Shown here: positions 45,716 through 54,006 of the stretch, piece after piece
Layout: every line of letters begins with the position of its first letter
Position numbering within the stretch: the stretch's first letter is position 1
Translations under genes and position numbers: made by a program
The notes under the pieces: generated by a model
What the model was told of the DNA's origin: nothing
Databases searched by the model: none
The model's input: the letters and a program-made list of their open reading frames with translations, nothing else
DNA from: CAWACP01 sp963780655
GTDB taxonomy: Bacteria > Acidobacteriota > Terriglobia > Bryobacterales > Bryobacteraceae
Length of the DNA: 64,000 nt
Direction of reading: 5' to 3'
Assembly (NCBI GenBank): GCA_963780655.1
Contig: CAWACP010000010.1
Location: forward strand, 124,001-188,000

Positions 45716-46126
45716 TCACCAGTCTGAGTACGGGGTGCCTTCGAGGCTCGTCTTGTCGGACCCGCTGCGCACGTCGTAAATCCCCGGATCGGTCGGGTCC
45801 ATGGCGTTTTGCGGATCTTCCATGATGATCTTCCAGCTGTCGGCCGAATTGGTAATAGGGTCGATCGGAATCTGCCGCAGATAGCCCTCGCCCACCAGGT
45901 CCTGCAGACTCTGCGGCGCCTTCTGCTTGTCATAGGTATACTCGTCGAGCAGCGTGCGGATGGTGAACAGGTTGCTGCGCAGTACGCTCTCCTTCGACCG
46001 GGTGATGGCGCGGTTATAAATGGGCACCGCAATGGACACCAGAATCGCGATGATCGCCATCACGATCATCAGCTCGATCAGGGTAAACCCGAAACGGCGG
46101 CGCTGCTGAGGGTCCCTTCTCACCAT
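45716..46126 (-). CDS. Type II secretion-like pseudopilin (GspG type)
   Basis: 136 residues with a type III (prepilin) signal: a basic leader, then 'FGFTLIELMIVMAIIAILVS', cleavable between G13 and F14, with Glu at +5. The C-terminal part has 'GEGYLRQIPIDPITNSADSW' and 'PGIYDVRSGSD', as in major pseudopilins (GspG). It is the last of three minus-strand genes after the secretin and overlaps the next pseudopilin by 7 bp. Confidence 0.92.
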   Translation of the reverse strand: MVRRDPQQRRRFGFTLIELMIVMAIIAILVSIAVPIYNRAITRSKESVLRSNLFTIRTLLDEYTYDKQKAPQSLQDLVGEGYLRQIPIDPITNSADSWKIIMEDPQNAMDPTDPGIYDVRSGSDKTSLEGTPYSDW

Positions 46127-46581
46127 TCCGTGTAGGGCGTCCCGTCGCGCGCTTTCTCCGTGGTCTTCGTGTAGACGTCGAAGACGTTCTGCCCGCCCCA
46201 GCTTTGCGAGGTCGGGTCGTCCTGCATGCTGCGCTTGCCCCAGTCGGTGGAGTTCGTGAACGGGTCCTTCGGAATACGCCGCAGGAATTTCATTTTGGTG
46301 TCCACCGAGCCGGACAGCTTCACGCCGTCCACCAGCACGTCCAGGCTCTCCGGATAGCCGTAGGTGTCCATCTTCTGCGTGCCCAGCTTGCCGGCGTCCG
46401 ACATGTCCTTGAACTTGTCGATGGCGTTGCGCATCTCCTTCAGATCCTCGCGCAGCGCGATCTCGCGCTCGCGCCTGATCTTATAGCGCGCCAGCGGAAC
46501 AGCCATGGTGGTCAGGATCAGCATGATGGTGAACGCCACGATCAGCTCGATCAGAGTCAGCCCGCGCTCGCCCTTCCTCAT
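46120..46581 (-). CDS. Pseudopilin / prepilin-type protein
   Basis: 153 residues. A short leader 'MRKGERG' is followed by 'LTLIELIVAFTIMLILTTMA', with cleavage after G7 and Glu at +5. Downstream 'FLRRIPKDPFTNSTDWGKRS' and 'GGQNVFDVYTKTTEKARDGT' resemble the GspG/H C-terminal type. The ribosome site (GGAGGA) is supplied by a purine-tract repeat immediately before the ATG. It lies between the secretin gene and the GspG-like gene. Confidence 0.9.
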   Translation of the reverse strand: MRKGERGLTLIELIVAFTIMLILTTMAVPLARYKIRREREIALREDLKEMRNAIDKFKDMSDAGKLGTQKMDTYGYPESLDVLVDGVKLSGSVDTKMKFLRRIPKDPFTNSTDWGKRSMQDDPTSQSWGGQNVFDVYTKTTEKARDGTPYTEW

Positions 46582-46620
46582 TCCTCCAATTCCTTTACTT
46601 CTTTTGATTCTTCAATTCTC
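46578..46620. repeat. Single purine-tract arm (GGAAGTAAA family)
   Basis: On the plus strand it reads CATTCCTCCAATTCCTTTAC then TTCTTTTGATTC. On the minus strand this is a purine tract ending GGAATTGGAGGA next to the pseudopilin ATG. No opposite arm is seen. Confidence 0.6.
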
Positions 46621-46628
46621 TGGCTTCG

Positions 46629-49043
46629 CTACTGCACCGTCACCGCAACTGACGGCGGCGTCATCTGAATCGCTTCCTGTTTTGAATTCATCGGACCGAA
46701 ATCGGTGACCGAAATTCTGGTTGTTCCCGGCGCGATGGCCGTGAACGAGAAACTGCTCAGCGAACCGGAACCGTTCACGCCCCCGGCGCCCGGCAACCGC
46801 GTGAGGTTCACCGTCGCCTCGCCGGCATCGTTGCGAATATCCATGGGCGCATTCACCTGCTGGCCATCCATCGACAGGAACGCGCCCGGCGTGATCGCGT
46901 TCAGCCGCAGGACCTTCGGATCCCACTTGATGTGGACGATGGCCGAAGCAAGGTCGGTCACGTTGTCCACCTGCAGCGTGGGGACCACCGGGTTGCCGAC
47001 GTGTACCGTGACCGTCCCCGGCATGAAGCTGGCGCGCGGCGGACCGGCGGGTGCGGCCGCGGGCTGCGGGGTGGCCGGCGACGGAGTCTCCGCCGGCTGC
47101 GTGGCGGCTGGTTGCGTACCCACTGGCGGCGCGGTCTCGGCCGGAGGCGCGTACTTCACCTTGACGTCGGTGTCGGTTCCCGCCGCGATGCCGCGTAAAT
47201 CCAGATCGCTCAGGCTGTTCGTTCGCACGACATGCGGAACCAGGGCGATCAGCAACTGCTGCCGGTCCTTTTCCTTGTGCGAACCCGACAGAAAAAACTT
47301 GCCGAGGACGGGAATATTGGATACACCCGGTATGCCCGTGTTGCTGTTGGTGTCCTGGTTCTGCACGAGCCCGCCGAGGATGCTCACTTCGCCGTCTTTG
47401 ACGCGCAAATCGGCGGTGTTCTTCTGCTGCGCAATCACCGGCTGCGACAATCCGCCGAAATTGGTATAACTCGCCACGCTGGAGATGTCCACCTCAATGT
47501 GCATGGTGACCTCGCCGTCGCCGTGGACGTGCGGCTGCAGTATAAGGTTGACGCCGACGTCGGCGTACTGGAAGTTCGTCTGCACCAGCGGATTCACGCC
47601 CACGCCGCCGATACCCGGCTGATAACTGCCGCTGGCGTACGGAATGCGCGAGCCGATATTCAGCGTCGCCTTCATTCCATCGGACACCCGCACTTCCGGC
47701 GATTGCAGCACCCGCGTATCGCTCTGGCTGAGTTCCGCCTGCAGCAGAGCGCCAGGCAGGTTGATGGAGAAGTCGTTGATGCCGAGGTGTGCCAGCCCGC
47801 CGAGCGCGATGGCGCCTGACGTGCCCGTGGTCGTGCCGGTGCCCGTGGTGCTTGTGCTGCCGCAAGCGGATGGGTTTGAGGCGCAGGGGGCATAAGTGCC
47901 GTTGCTGTAGTAATAGAGGTTCGAGTTGCTGCCCGACCCCCCGCCATTAATCACCACCGGGTTCCGCGGCGTGAATGTGACGGGCAGGTTTAACCCGGAT
48001 ACGCCGGAGCCGTTGCTCAGCCCCATCGCCAGATCGCGCGTCTTCGTCGTGTTGACGCTCAGCACCATCATGTCGACGACAACTTCCGGCTTCGGCTTGT
48101 CGAGGTCGTGAATGAGCTTCTCGACCAGAGCAAGCTGATCCACCGTGCAGCGCGCCACAATCGCGTTCAGCGCGTTGGTGGTGTACATGCGGCGGCAATC
48201 GCTCACGGTTCTCACGGCCGTGACGATCTCCTGAAACTCCGTCGGTGTGGTGGGATTCTGCAGATAGAACGTCTTCACCGCCACATTCTCGTAATCGCGG
48301 CGCTTGGTGGGATTATCGTCGGTGACGAAGATGGCGTTCGAGGTGATCGGCTTCCAGAACGTGTGCGTGAGCAGCGCCACGTAGTCGAGGGCATCCTCGA
48401 GATTCGTGTTGGAGATGTCCAGATTGGCGTTCTTGACGTTGGGCTGGAACTGCGGGTCGAAGATGACGTTGACGCCGGCCAGCTTGCCCACGGTCTCATA
48501 AAGGACCCGGGGAGGCTGGTTGTTCATCTTCAGCGTGGCGATCTGCCGCTGGATGGGTTTCAGTTCCGGGACACCCTCAATGCTTCGGAGCTTTCTTACC
48601 ATCTCCGCGCGCGCTTCATCGGCCGGCGTCAGCGTGCGTTCGGATTCGGGCTTGTTCTTCGCGTCCTCGATCATCTTCATGGTGACGCGCATTTCCTGCA
48701 GCGCGATGGTGGAGGCAGGATCGATGGAGAAGGCTTTCTGAAATTCGGCGAGGGCCTGATCCAGTTGACCCTGCTGGCGCAGTCTCATGCCGCGCTCGGC
48801 GTGCGCCTGGCCGGCTTCGAACTTCGCCCGGACGGCGCCGAGCTGAAATGCGGGATTGGAGGGGTCCTTCGCGAGGCCCTGGTTGTACAGCGTGAGCGCC
48901 TGATCGTAGTCTTTGTGGTCTTCCGCTGCCTGGGCCAGGGCCAGCAGCTTGTTCTTCGTGCGGCCGTCCAGCGCCAGCGGGCACAGCAGGACGAGCGCGA
49001 GCGCTACCGCCAGCGCGCGATGTAAGTTATTGAAAGCGCTCAT
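46629..49043 (-). CDS. Secretin with N-terminal TPR and C-terminal cohesin-like domain
   Basis: 804 residues. A signal peptide (about 1-26, 'ALAVALALVLLCPLALDG') precedes TPR units ('DYDQALTLYNQGLAKDPSNP', 'LDQALAEFQKAFSIDPAST'). N-domains ('LAGVNVIFDPQFQ', 'AIVARCTVDQLALVEKLIHD') and a secretin core follow ('VVDMMVLSVNTTKTRDLAMG', 'DTRVLQSPEVRVSDGMKATL', 'EVSILGGLVQNQDTNSNTGI', 'LLIALVPHVVRT'). After a Pro/Ala linker the last 127 residues (678-804) read 'VTVHVGNPVVPTLQVDNVTD' and look like a cohesin domain. It is the outer-membrane pore of a type II-like system with the two pseudopilins downstream. Confidence 0.9.
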   Translation of the reverse strand: MSAFNNLHRALAVALALVLLCPLALDGRTKNKLLALAQAAEDHKDYDQALTLYNQGLAKDPSNPAFQLGAVRAKFEAGQAHAERGMRLRQQGQLDQALAEFQKAFSIDPASTIALQEMRVTMKMIEDAKNKPESERTLTPADEARAEMVRKLRSIEGVPELKPIQRQIATLKMNNQPPRVLYETVGKLAGVNVIFDPQFQPNVKNANLDISNTNLEDALDYVALLTHTFWKPITSNAIFVTDDNPTKRRDYENVAVKTFYLQNPTTPTEFQEIVTAVRTVSDCRRMYTTNALNAIVARCTVDQLALVEKLIHDLDKPKPEVVVDMMVLSVNTTKTRDLAMGLSNGSGVSGLNLPVTFTPRNPVVINGGGSGSNSNLYYYSNGTYAPCASNPSACGSTSTTGTGTTTGTSGAIALGGLAHLGINDFSINLPGALLQAELSQSDTRVLQSPEVRVSDGMKATLNIGSRIPYASGSYQPGIGGVGVNPLVQTNFQYADVGVNLILQPHVHGDGEVTMHIEVDISSVASYTNFGGLSQPVIAQQKNTADLRVKDGEVSILGGLVQNQDTNSNTGIPGVSNIPVLGKFFLSGSHKEKDRQQLLIALVPHVVRTNSLSDLDLRGIAAGTDTDVKVKYAPPAETAPPVGTQPAATQPAETPSPATPQPAAAPAGPPRASFMPGTVTVHVGNPVVPTLQVDNVTDLASAIVHIKWDPKVLRLNAITPGAFLSMDGQQVNAPMDIRNDAGEATVNLTRLPGAGGVNGSGSLSSFSFTAIAPGTTRISVTDFGPMNSKQEAIQMTPPSVAVTVQ

Positions 49044-49168
49044 TCAACCGTGTCGAACACCTTATGTTAGAATGATGGTGCGCCGAACCGGTCAGACCCA
49101 CCATAAGTGCTTGACGCAGTTTGTATTTCCAGCGTGGAGTCCCTTTTCGTCCGGTCGCCGCCGCGTCC

Positions 49169-49630
49169 ATGGAAAACCGGTTCAAAATCCTGAGCGACAA
49201 CCGCAGCGCCGGGCACAACTACTTCCTGCTCGACCGCTACGAGGCCGGACTTGCGCTCACCGGGACCGAGGTGAAAGCCGCGAAAGAGGGGAAAGTCCAG
49301 CTCAAGGACAGCTTTGCCGAGGTGGCCGGCAATGAGGCGTGGCTGGTGAACGCCCATATCAGCCACTATTCGCACGGCAACCGCGAGAATCATCTGCCGG
49401 AGCGCCGCCGCAAGCTGCTGCTGCATCGCAAGGAAATCGAGAAACTGCAGGGCGAGACGCGCGAGAAGGGACTGACGCTCGTGCCCACGAAGATGTACCT
49501 CAAGAACGGCCGCGTGAAATGCGAGATCGCCGTGGGCAAGGGCAAGAAGTTCCACGACAAGCGCGAATCCGAGCGTAAACGGGAAATGCAGGAGGAGGCG
49601 CGCGCCGCGATGGCCCGCCACAGGAATTAA
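49169..49630 (+). CDS. smpB: SsrA (tmRNA)-binding protein
   Basis: 153 residues from ATG 49169. SmpB delivers tmRNA to stalled ribosomes. It has 'RSAGHNYFLLDRYEAGLALT', 'GTEVKAAKEGKVQLKDSFAE', 'RKLLLHRKEIEKLQG', 'LTLVPTKMYLKNGRVKCEIA' and a basic C-terminal tail ('KFHDKRESERKREMQ'). The frame continues upstream to 49121, but SmpB proteins normally begin close to this Met. The ssrA gene is not seen in the window. The stop falls in a purine-tract repeat. Confidence 0.96.
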   Translation: MENRFKILSDNRSAGHNYFLLDRYEAGLALTGTEVKAAKEGKVQLKDSFAEVAGNEAWLVNAHISHYSHGNRENHLPERRRKLLLHRKEIEKLQGETREKGLTLVPTKMYLKNGRVKCEIAVGKGKKFHDKRESERKREMQEEARAAMARHRN

Positions 49631-49748
49631 AGAAAAGGAATTAAAGGAATCGGAGGAAGCAAGGGAATCAGAGGAAGCAAGGGAATCAGAGGAATCAAAG
49701 GAAGCGATCTATTCCCGTTGCTTCCCTTAATTCCTTTACTTCCTTTCT
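49623..49748. repeat. Empty purine-tract hairpin between smpB and pepA
   Basis: GGAATTAAAGAAAAGGAATT and repeated GAGGAAGCAAGGGAATCA units form the left arm. GTTGCTTCCCTTAATTCCTT then TACTTCCTTTC forms the right arm, separated by about CGATCTATTCC. The smpB stop is at its left end and the pepA ribosome site (GAGGAG) just beyond its right end. Confidence 0.7.
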
Positions 49749-49762
49749 TGCAGAGGAGACGA

Positions 49763-51229
49763 ATGGACGTTACACTTTCTTCCGCGCCGTGGCGCCAGCT
49801 GGAGACCGCGGCCCTGGTGGTGTTCTCGCCGGAAAAGACGCCCGACAAGAGCGTGGATGAAGCCGCCGGCGGCTGGCTGAAAGACCTGTACGACTCGGGC
49901 GAGTTTTCAGGGAAGGCCATGGAGACGGCGGTGCTGCACCGGCCGGCGGGTCTGAAGGCGAAGCGTCTGCTCGCCGTGGGCACAGGCAAGGCGGAAGAGT
50001 TCACCGCGGCGGTGTTCCGCAATGCGGCGGCAACGGCCGTCCGCGCCCTGAAGGCGGCAAAGGTGCAGCAGATCGCGCTCTTTCCGGGGCAGGATCGGGA
50101 AACGCCGGCTCTGGTGGAGGCTGCCGTCGAAGGCGCGATCCTCGCCACCTGGGAGCCGGACGCGTACAAGACAGAGTCGAAAAAAGACGAGAAGCCGGTC
50201 GGCTCGATCGTGATCGCGACATCCGGAGGCGCCAATCTGCAGGGCGCGCTGGAGCGCGGACGTATCCTTGCCGAGTCACAGAATTACGCGCGCGACGTGG
50301 CCAACGAGCCCGGCAACCGGCTCACTCCTCTGGTTTTCGCGGAGCGAGCGCGCGAGACAGCCGAGGCATACGGCCTCGAATATGAAATGCTCGATGAGCA
50401 GCGCATGAGCGAGCTCGGCATGGGATCGCTGCTGGGCGTTGCGATGGGCAGCGCCGCCCCGCCGGCCCTGATTCTGCTTCGCTACAAGCCGCGGCAGGCG
50501 AAGGGGAGCGATCACCTGGGCCTTGTCGGCAAGGGCGTCACCTTCGACACTGGCGGCATCTCCATCAAGCCCGCCGACGGCATGGAGAAGATGAAGTTCG
50601 ACATGTGCGGCGGCGCGGCCGTGCTGGGCGCGATGCGCGTCATCGCGCAACTGAAGCCCGCGATCGCGGTGACCGGGGTGATTCCGGCTGTGGAGAACAT
50701 GCCCGGCTCGAAGGCGCAGCGGCCCGGCGACATCGTGAAATCGCTCAACGGCAAAACCGTTGAGGTGCTGAACACCGATGCGGAGGGCCGTCTCATTCTC
50801 ATCGATGCGATCACTTATGCACTGCGCATGGGCTGCACGCACCTGGTGGACGCGGCGACGCTCACCGGCGCAATTGTGGTGGCGCTGGGCCATGAGCGCT
50901 CGGGGGCGTTCAGCAACAATCAGGAATTCCTGAACAAGGTGCTGGCGGCAGCGGAACGGCAGGGCGAGAAGATGTGGGCGATGCCGCTCGACGCCGAGTA
51001 CAAAGAGCTGTTGAAGAGCCCGTTCGCGGATCTCGCCAACATCGGCGGGCGCGCCGGAGGCTCGATCACGGCGGCGATGTTCCTGAAGGAATTCACCGAG
51101 GACAAGCCGTGGGTGCACCTGGATATCGCCGGCACCGCGTGGCTGGACGAGAAGAAGCCCTGGGCGCCCAAAGGGCCGACCGGCATTCCGCTGCGCACGT
51201 TCGTGGATCTGGCGATGAACTGGGAGTGA
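49763..51229 (+). CDS. pepA: Leucyl aminopeptidase (M17)
   Basis: 488 residues from ATG 49763, preceded by GAGGAG. The M17 catalytic domain has 'LVGKGVTFDTGGISIKPADG' (metal Lys and Asp), 'MKFDMCGGAAVLGAMRVIAQ', 'NTDAEGRLILIDAITYA' (the NTDAEGRL signature) and 'VDAATLTGAIVVALG'. The N-terminal domain is the usual DNA-binding-like part. It releases N-terminal residues in the cytoplasm, with two Zn or Mn ions. Confidence 0.97.
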   Translation: MDVTLSSAPWRQLETAALVVFSPEKTPDKSVDEAAGGWLKDLYDSGEFSGKAMETAVLHRPAGLKAKRLLAVGTGKAEEFTAAVFRNAAATAVRALKAAKVQQIALFPGQDRETPALVEAAVEGAILATWEPDAYKTESKKDEKPVGSIVIATSGGANLQGALERGRILAESQNYARDVANEPGNRLTPLVFAERARETAEAYGLEYEMLDEQRMSELGMGSLLGVAMGSAAPPALILLRYKPRQAKGSDHLGLVGKGVTFDTGGISIKPADGMEKMKFDMCGGAAVLGAMRVIAQLKPAIAVTGVIPAVENMPGSKAQRPGDIVKSLNGKTVEVLNTDAEGRLILIDAITYALRMGCTHLVDAATLTGAIVVALGHERSGAFSNNQEFLNKVLAAAERQGEKMWAMPLDAEYKELLKSPFADLANIGGRAGGSITAAMFLKEFTEDKPWVHLDIAGTAWLDEKKPWAPKGPTGIPLRTFVDLAMNWE

Positions 51230-51290
51230 GCGGCGACGCGGAACATTCTGTCGGTCCACGATTCGCATGCGTTGCATACGACTTCGCTCT

Positions 51291-51512
51291 TCACCGTAAT
51301 TCCAGCAGCCTTTCCACGCTCAATCCTGCTTCGTTCAGAATATGCCGCAGAGTTCCAGGGCGAACTCGCTTATGATCCGGAACGATGACGCGTGAGTATG
51401 GGTTCTCACGCCTGAGGACGATGTGACTCCCTCTCTGGCGGTTAACAATAAATCCCACCCGCTGAAGCACCCTTACCAGTTCCTGACCGGAAAGGTCGGA
51501 CGGCAGCTTCAC
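51291..51512 (-). CDS. hicA: HicA-type mRNA interferase toxin
   Basis: 73 residues from GTG 51512. HicA proteins are dsRBD-like RNases. 'SGQELVRVLQRVGFIVNRQR' followed by GSHIVLRR contains the key His (GSH), then 'VIVPDHKRVRPGTLRHILNE'. It overlaps the hicB stop (GTGA) and is the second gene in the order hicB-hicA. Confidence 0.93.
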   Translation of the reverse strand: MKLPSDLSGQELVRVLQRVGFIVNRQRGSHIVLRRENPYSRVIVPDHKRVRPGTLRHILNEAGLSVERLLELR

Positions 51513-51733
51513 TGGTGAGTGCCGGTCCTGAGCTCGAAGTACTCTCGCCCCGCTTCCGTCGGGACTGGATCACCCGCAGCGACACAGTCTTCGACGTAGA
51601 GATCTGCCGCTTCTCGGATATTCGTGAGGACCTCCTCGCGAGTGTCGCCCTGGGATACGCAGCCCGGTAGCGCCGGCACCGTGGCCACGTATCCGCCATC
51701 TGCTTCCCGCTCGAGGATGACCGTATACCGCAT
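51509..51733 (-). CDS. hicB: HicB-type antitoxin
   Basis: 74 residues from ATG 51733: 'MRYTVILEREADGGYVATVP' followed by ALPGCVSQGDTREEVLTNI, the partial RNase-H-like HicB fold, and 'EAADLYVEDC'. It lacks a DNA-binding C-terminal domain, so repression may need HicA or be absent. It lies directly upstream of hicA. The frame is open further 5' but that part overlaps mazF. Confidence 0.93.
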   Translation of the reverse strand: MRYTVILEREADGGYVATVPALPGCVSQGDTREEVLTNIREAADLYVEDCVAAGDPVPTEAGREYFELRTGTHQ

Positions 51734-51797
51734 GGAATGCCTTCGATCCTGATGATACCAGCCAAAGGCAGAACGCGGCCACGAAGCCCGCCCCCGA

Positions 51798-52145
51798 TCA
51801 GAGTTGCAGAACGATCCGAAGCCCTTCATCGACCGTGCGCTCCAGACGCGGCGGCAGCGTGCCGGCATGCTCGGTGAGAAAGCTGCGGTCGAGAGTCAGA
51901 ACCTGAGACACGTTTACTACCGAGTCCCGCGAGAGACCGCATGATTGGGCGGGCAAGAGCACATTACCTGGGGCGCCCGCAAGCTCGGTATTAACGGTGA
52001 TCGCGGCCACAATGACGGTTTGGATTCGGCTGCCGTTGAAAGCATCGGCCTGGATCACCAGCACCGGCCGGCGGAATCCCGGCTCCGAGCGCCGAGGTTC
52101 AGCAAGATCGGCCCACCAGATCTCTCCTCGCTTAAGAGCGCTCAA
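51798..52145 (-). CDS. mazF: MazF/PemK-type endoribonuclease toxin
   Basis: 115 residues from TTG 52145 ('SALKRGEIWWADLAEPRRSE' then PGFRRPVLVIQ). The SH3-like barrel with 'RGEIWWADL', 'RRPVLVIQADAFNGSRIQTV' and 'LSRDSVVNVSQVLTLDRSFL' is the MazF/PemK fold; Arg in 'FRRPV' and Thr/Ser in 'SVVNV' are in the active-site places. It begins one base after the antitoxin stop. Confidence 0.93.
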   Translation of the reverse strand: MSALKRGEIWWADLAEPRRSEPGFRRPVLVIQADAFNGSRIQTVIVAAITVNTELAGAPGNVLLPAQSCGLSRDSVVNVSQVLTLDRSFLTEHAGTLPPRLERTVDEGLRIVLQL

Positions 52146-52146
52146 T

Positions 52147-52383
52147 TCACCACCCGCCGTTGCCGAGAGATTTCCGTTGCGCGCTACTCAACGCTGGATC
52201 GACCTTCGCCGGATGCCGTGAATAAACCTCATTCAGGCGTTCCGTGATCGCGCTACCGTCCCGCTGCTTCAGAAACTCCGCAATCGCATTGGCGTACAGT
52301 TCGCTTCTCGACACGCGGAGGTGGCGCGCGGCGGCTTCCGCTTTTCGGAAAAGTTCATCAGGCAGGGAGACAGCCGTCTTCAC
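52147..52383 (-). CDS. Ribbon-helix-helix antitoxin of the MazF pair
   Basis: 78 residues from GTG 52383 ('KTAVSLPDELFRKAEAAARH'), a ribbon-helix-helix N-terminus, with 'VSRSELYANAIAEFLKQRDG' and a tail 'ALSSAQRKSLGNGGW'. It is the first gene of the pair with mazF and probably represses the operon. The frame extends upstream to 52461, but the residues before the GTG are not family-like. Confidence 0.85.
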   Translation of the reverse strand: MKTAVSLPDELFRKAEAAARHLRVSRSELYANAIAEFLKQRDGSAITERLNEVYSRHPAKVDPALSSAQRKSLGNGGW

Positions 52384-52429
52384 GTGTTCAGTATAACTCC
52401 GGTTATACCGCCGAGCGGGCGTTCGCCGC

Positions 52430-52690
52430 AAAACTCCTGCAGCGTCCACCTCCGGGCACATACCAAAAGCAGTTGACCAACTCCAGCTACGACGTGATCG
52501 GCAACAGCACCTTCGACCAGATGGATGAGATGGGCTTTGACGCGAAGAACCGGATGATCTCGAGCACTGGCAATGCCACGGTCAGCTATGTGTACGATGG
52601 TGAAGAGAAGCGGGTGCAGCGGCGACACCACGTACATCTACGAAGTGAGCGGTCAACCGGTGGCGCAGTGCAGCGCCGCTACGGTTCCTT
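52430..52690 (+). pseudogene. Rhs-repeat protein fragment
   Basis: 'YDVIGNSTFDQMDEMGFDAK' followed by NRMISSTGNATVSYVYDGEEKR is the pattern of the core of Rhs/YD-repeat proteins (near YxYDxxGN... and 'YVYDGEEKRV'). A frameshift near 52612 takes the reading to 'SGDTTYIYEVSGQPVAQC', the following Rhs strand. There is no start codon of a full gene and no C-terminal toxin. It is a remnant of a once much larger gene. From 52691 to 52904 I see nothing recognisable. Confidence 0.7.
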
Positions 52691-52904
52691 GCCGTTGGCG
52701 AAGAGATTCCGCAGCAGCGGCCGACGAGTAAGCAGCTAATGCAAATACTTATGCAGGTCTATTCAAAGTATTCTCCCCCTAAGGTAAGAAGGAAAACCGC
52801 TATGCCTGCCGAGCCGACCGTTACTGCAAGAACTGGCGAAACGATTCAAGGGAAAGCTCTCGCAGTGCAAGGTCTACGACGCCAATGTCTGCACTACCCG
52901 CACT

Positions 52905-53639
52905 GTGTCAGGTAGGCCGTGGGAACCGATCCTTGTTTCAGGGGAGCCATTCCGCCAGAGCTTGAGATTTAACTACCGAGGACGAAAGGTCACCGTGTTG
53001 GCGAGCAACACCTACGTAAACGGAGAAACCAGCGGAGCATTTGCGAGTAGGCCGATTACAATCAATGCGAAGCAAAAGATCTTCCGATCAGAATTTGCAG
53101 ATGCCTTTTCCGTGTGCGGTGAACGATACCCTGTGTTCACAGAGGCCGGGAAGGTGTCGTCGGATCATAAGGACCTGCTCAGCCGACCTGAGCTGGTCTC
53201 TCTGGTTGAAGAGTCTGGTCTGGAAGAGGGAGAGAGCCTTTACTTCACAAAGGGGGAAATCGGTTTTTATTTGAAGCGACCCGACGTTGATCGAACGATC
53301 GGCATTATTGACCGCGTGATCGCGTTGGCCGGGAAGGTCGAGATCGCCGAACACGAATTGAATCTCGAAGCGTTACCCGTCCAGTTTCATCCAATTATCC
53401 CGCTGATAAAGAAATGGGCGCTGGACAATGATTCAGAGCGCAACGACCTGCTCGCCACAACGTCAAAACCGGTACTGCGATCACTGGTGGATCATGTCTT
53501 CCCATATTTTGGTGCCATAGATTCCTATCTGGACTCCTTTCGGGGAGAAGCACCAACCGAGCAAGCGGCCGCATTAGGGAGGCTAGCAGAATGTGCCCTT
53601 GACGCCCAGAAGCACCTGGACGGCAATATCGGGTCGTGA
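52905..53639 (+). CDS. Protein of unknown function downstream of Rhs remnant
   Basis: 244 residues from GTG 52905 (the frame is open further upstream and the start is uncertain). 'GEPFRQSLRFNYRGRKVTVL', 'LEEGESLYFTKGEIGFYLKR', 'LPVQFHPIIPLIKKWALDND' and 'LRSLVDHVFPYFGAIDSYLD' are coherent protein-like stretches without known motifs. No signal or membrane segment is seen. Its base composition is visibly less GC-rich than the neighbours. Position after an Rhs remnant would fit an immunity gene, but nothing in the sequence proves it. Confidence 0.65.
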   Translation: MSGRPWEPILVSGEPFRQSLRFNYRGRKVTVLASNTYVNGETSGAFASRPITINAKQKIFRSEFADAFSVCGERYPVFTEAGKVSSDHKDLLSRPELVSLVEESGLEEGESLYFTKGEIGFYLKRPDVDRTIGIIDRVIALAGKVEIAEHELNLEALPVQFHPIIPLIKKWALDNDSERNDLLATTSKPVLRSLVDHVFPYFGAIDSYLDSFRGEAPTEQAAALGRLAECALDAQKHLDGNIGS

Positions 53640-53656
53640 AGCGACGGAAGCAAGGA

Positions 53657-53842
53657 TCAGAAGCCAACGCCGTTTTCGATCATATCGGCCAGAACCTGAA
53701 GCGCGATAGACTTCACTTTCCTGCGGGCGAAGTCCTCTGTTTCGCCGTATGCCATGACGCCCGGGGGCTTGGGAATGGACGCAAGGAAACGCCCATCATC
53801 TTCCCGTTCGATTTCGACCTGTAGCGGCTCGATCTCCACCAT
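53657..53842 (-). CDS. HicB-like antitoxin, no HicA partner seen
   Basis: 61 residues from ATG 53842: 'MVEIEPLQVEIEREDDGRFL' followed by ASIPKPPGVMAYGETEDFA and 'VKSIALQVLADMIENG', the HicB-like fold. HicB genes normally precede or follow a hicA; neither side here encodes one. It is a solitary or relict antitoxin. It lies convergent with the unknown gene upstream (17 bp apart). Confidence 0.8.
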   Translation of the reverse strand: MVEIEPLQVEIEREDDGRFLASIPKPPGVMAYGETEDFARRKVKSIALQVLADMIENGVGF

Positions 53843-53884
53843 TGTCCAGGCCGATTGTAACCGATCGCTTGTTGTCGGCCTCCA

Positions 53885-53962
53885 GTGCAGGCCGAAGGCC
53901 TGGCCGAAGGCCTGCTCTACAAAGAACTCCGGTCCGTTGTGGAGCAGGCGTTATCGCCTGGA
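53885..53962. repeat. Family A palindromes, two units
   Basis: GTGCAGGCCGAAGGCCTGG plus CCGAAGGCCTGCTCTAC is a partly doubled unit; GTGGAGCAGGCGTTATCGCC TGGAG is an inverted variant. They lie in the gap between the convergent or same-direction hicB-like gene and the end of manC. Confidence 0.65.
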
Positions 53963-54006
53963 GTGGAAATGGCCAACGTCAGAGCCGCGATCCGACCCCG
54001 TCTACG

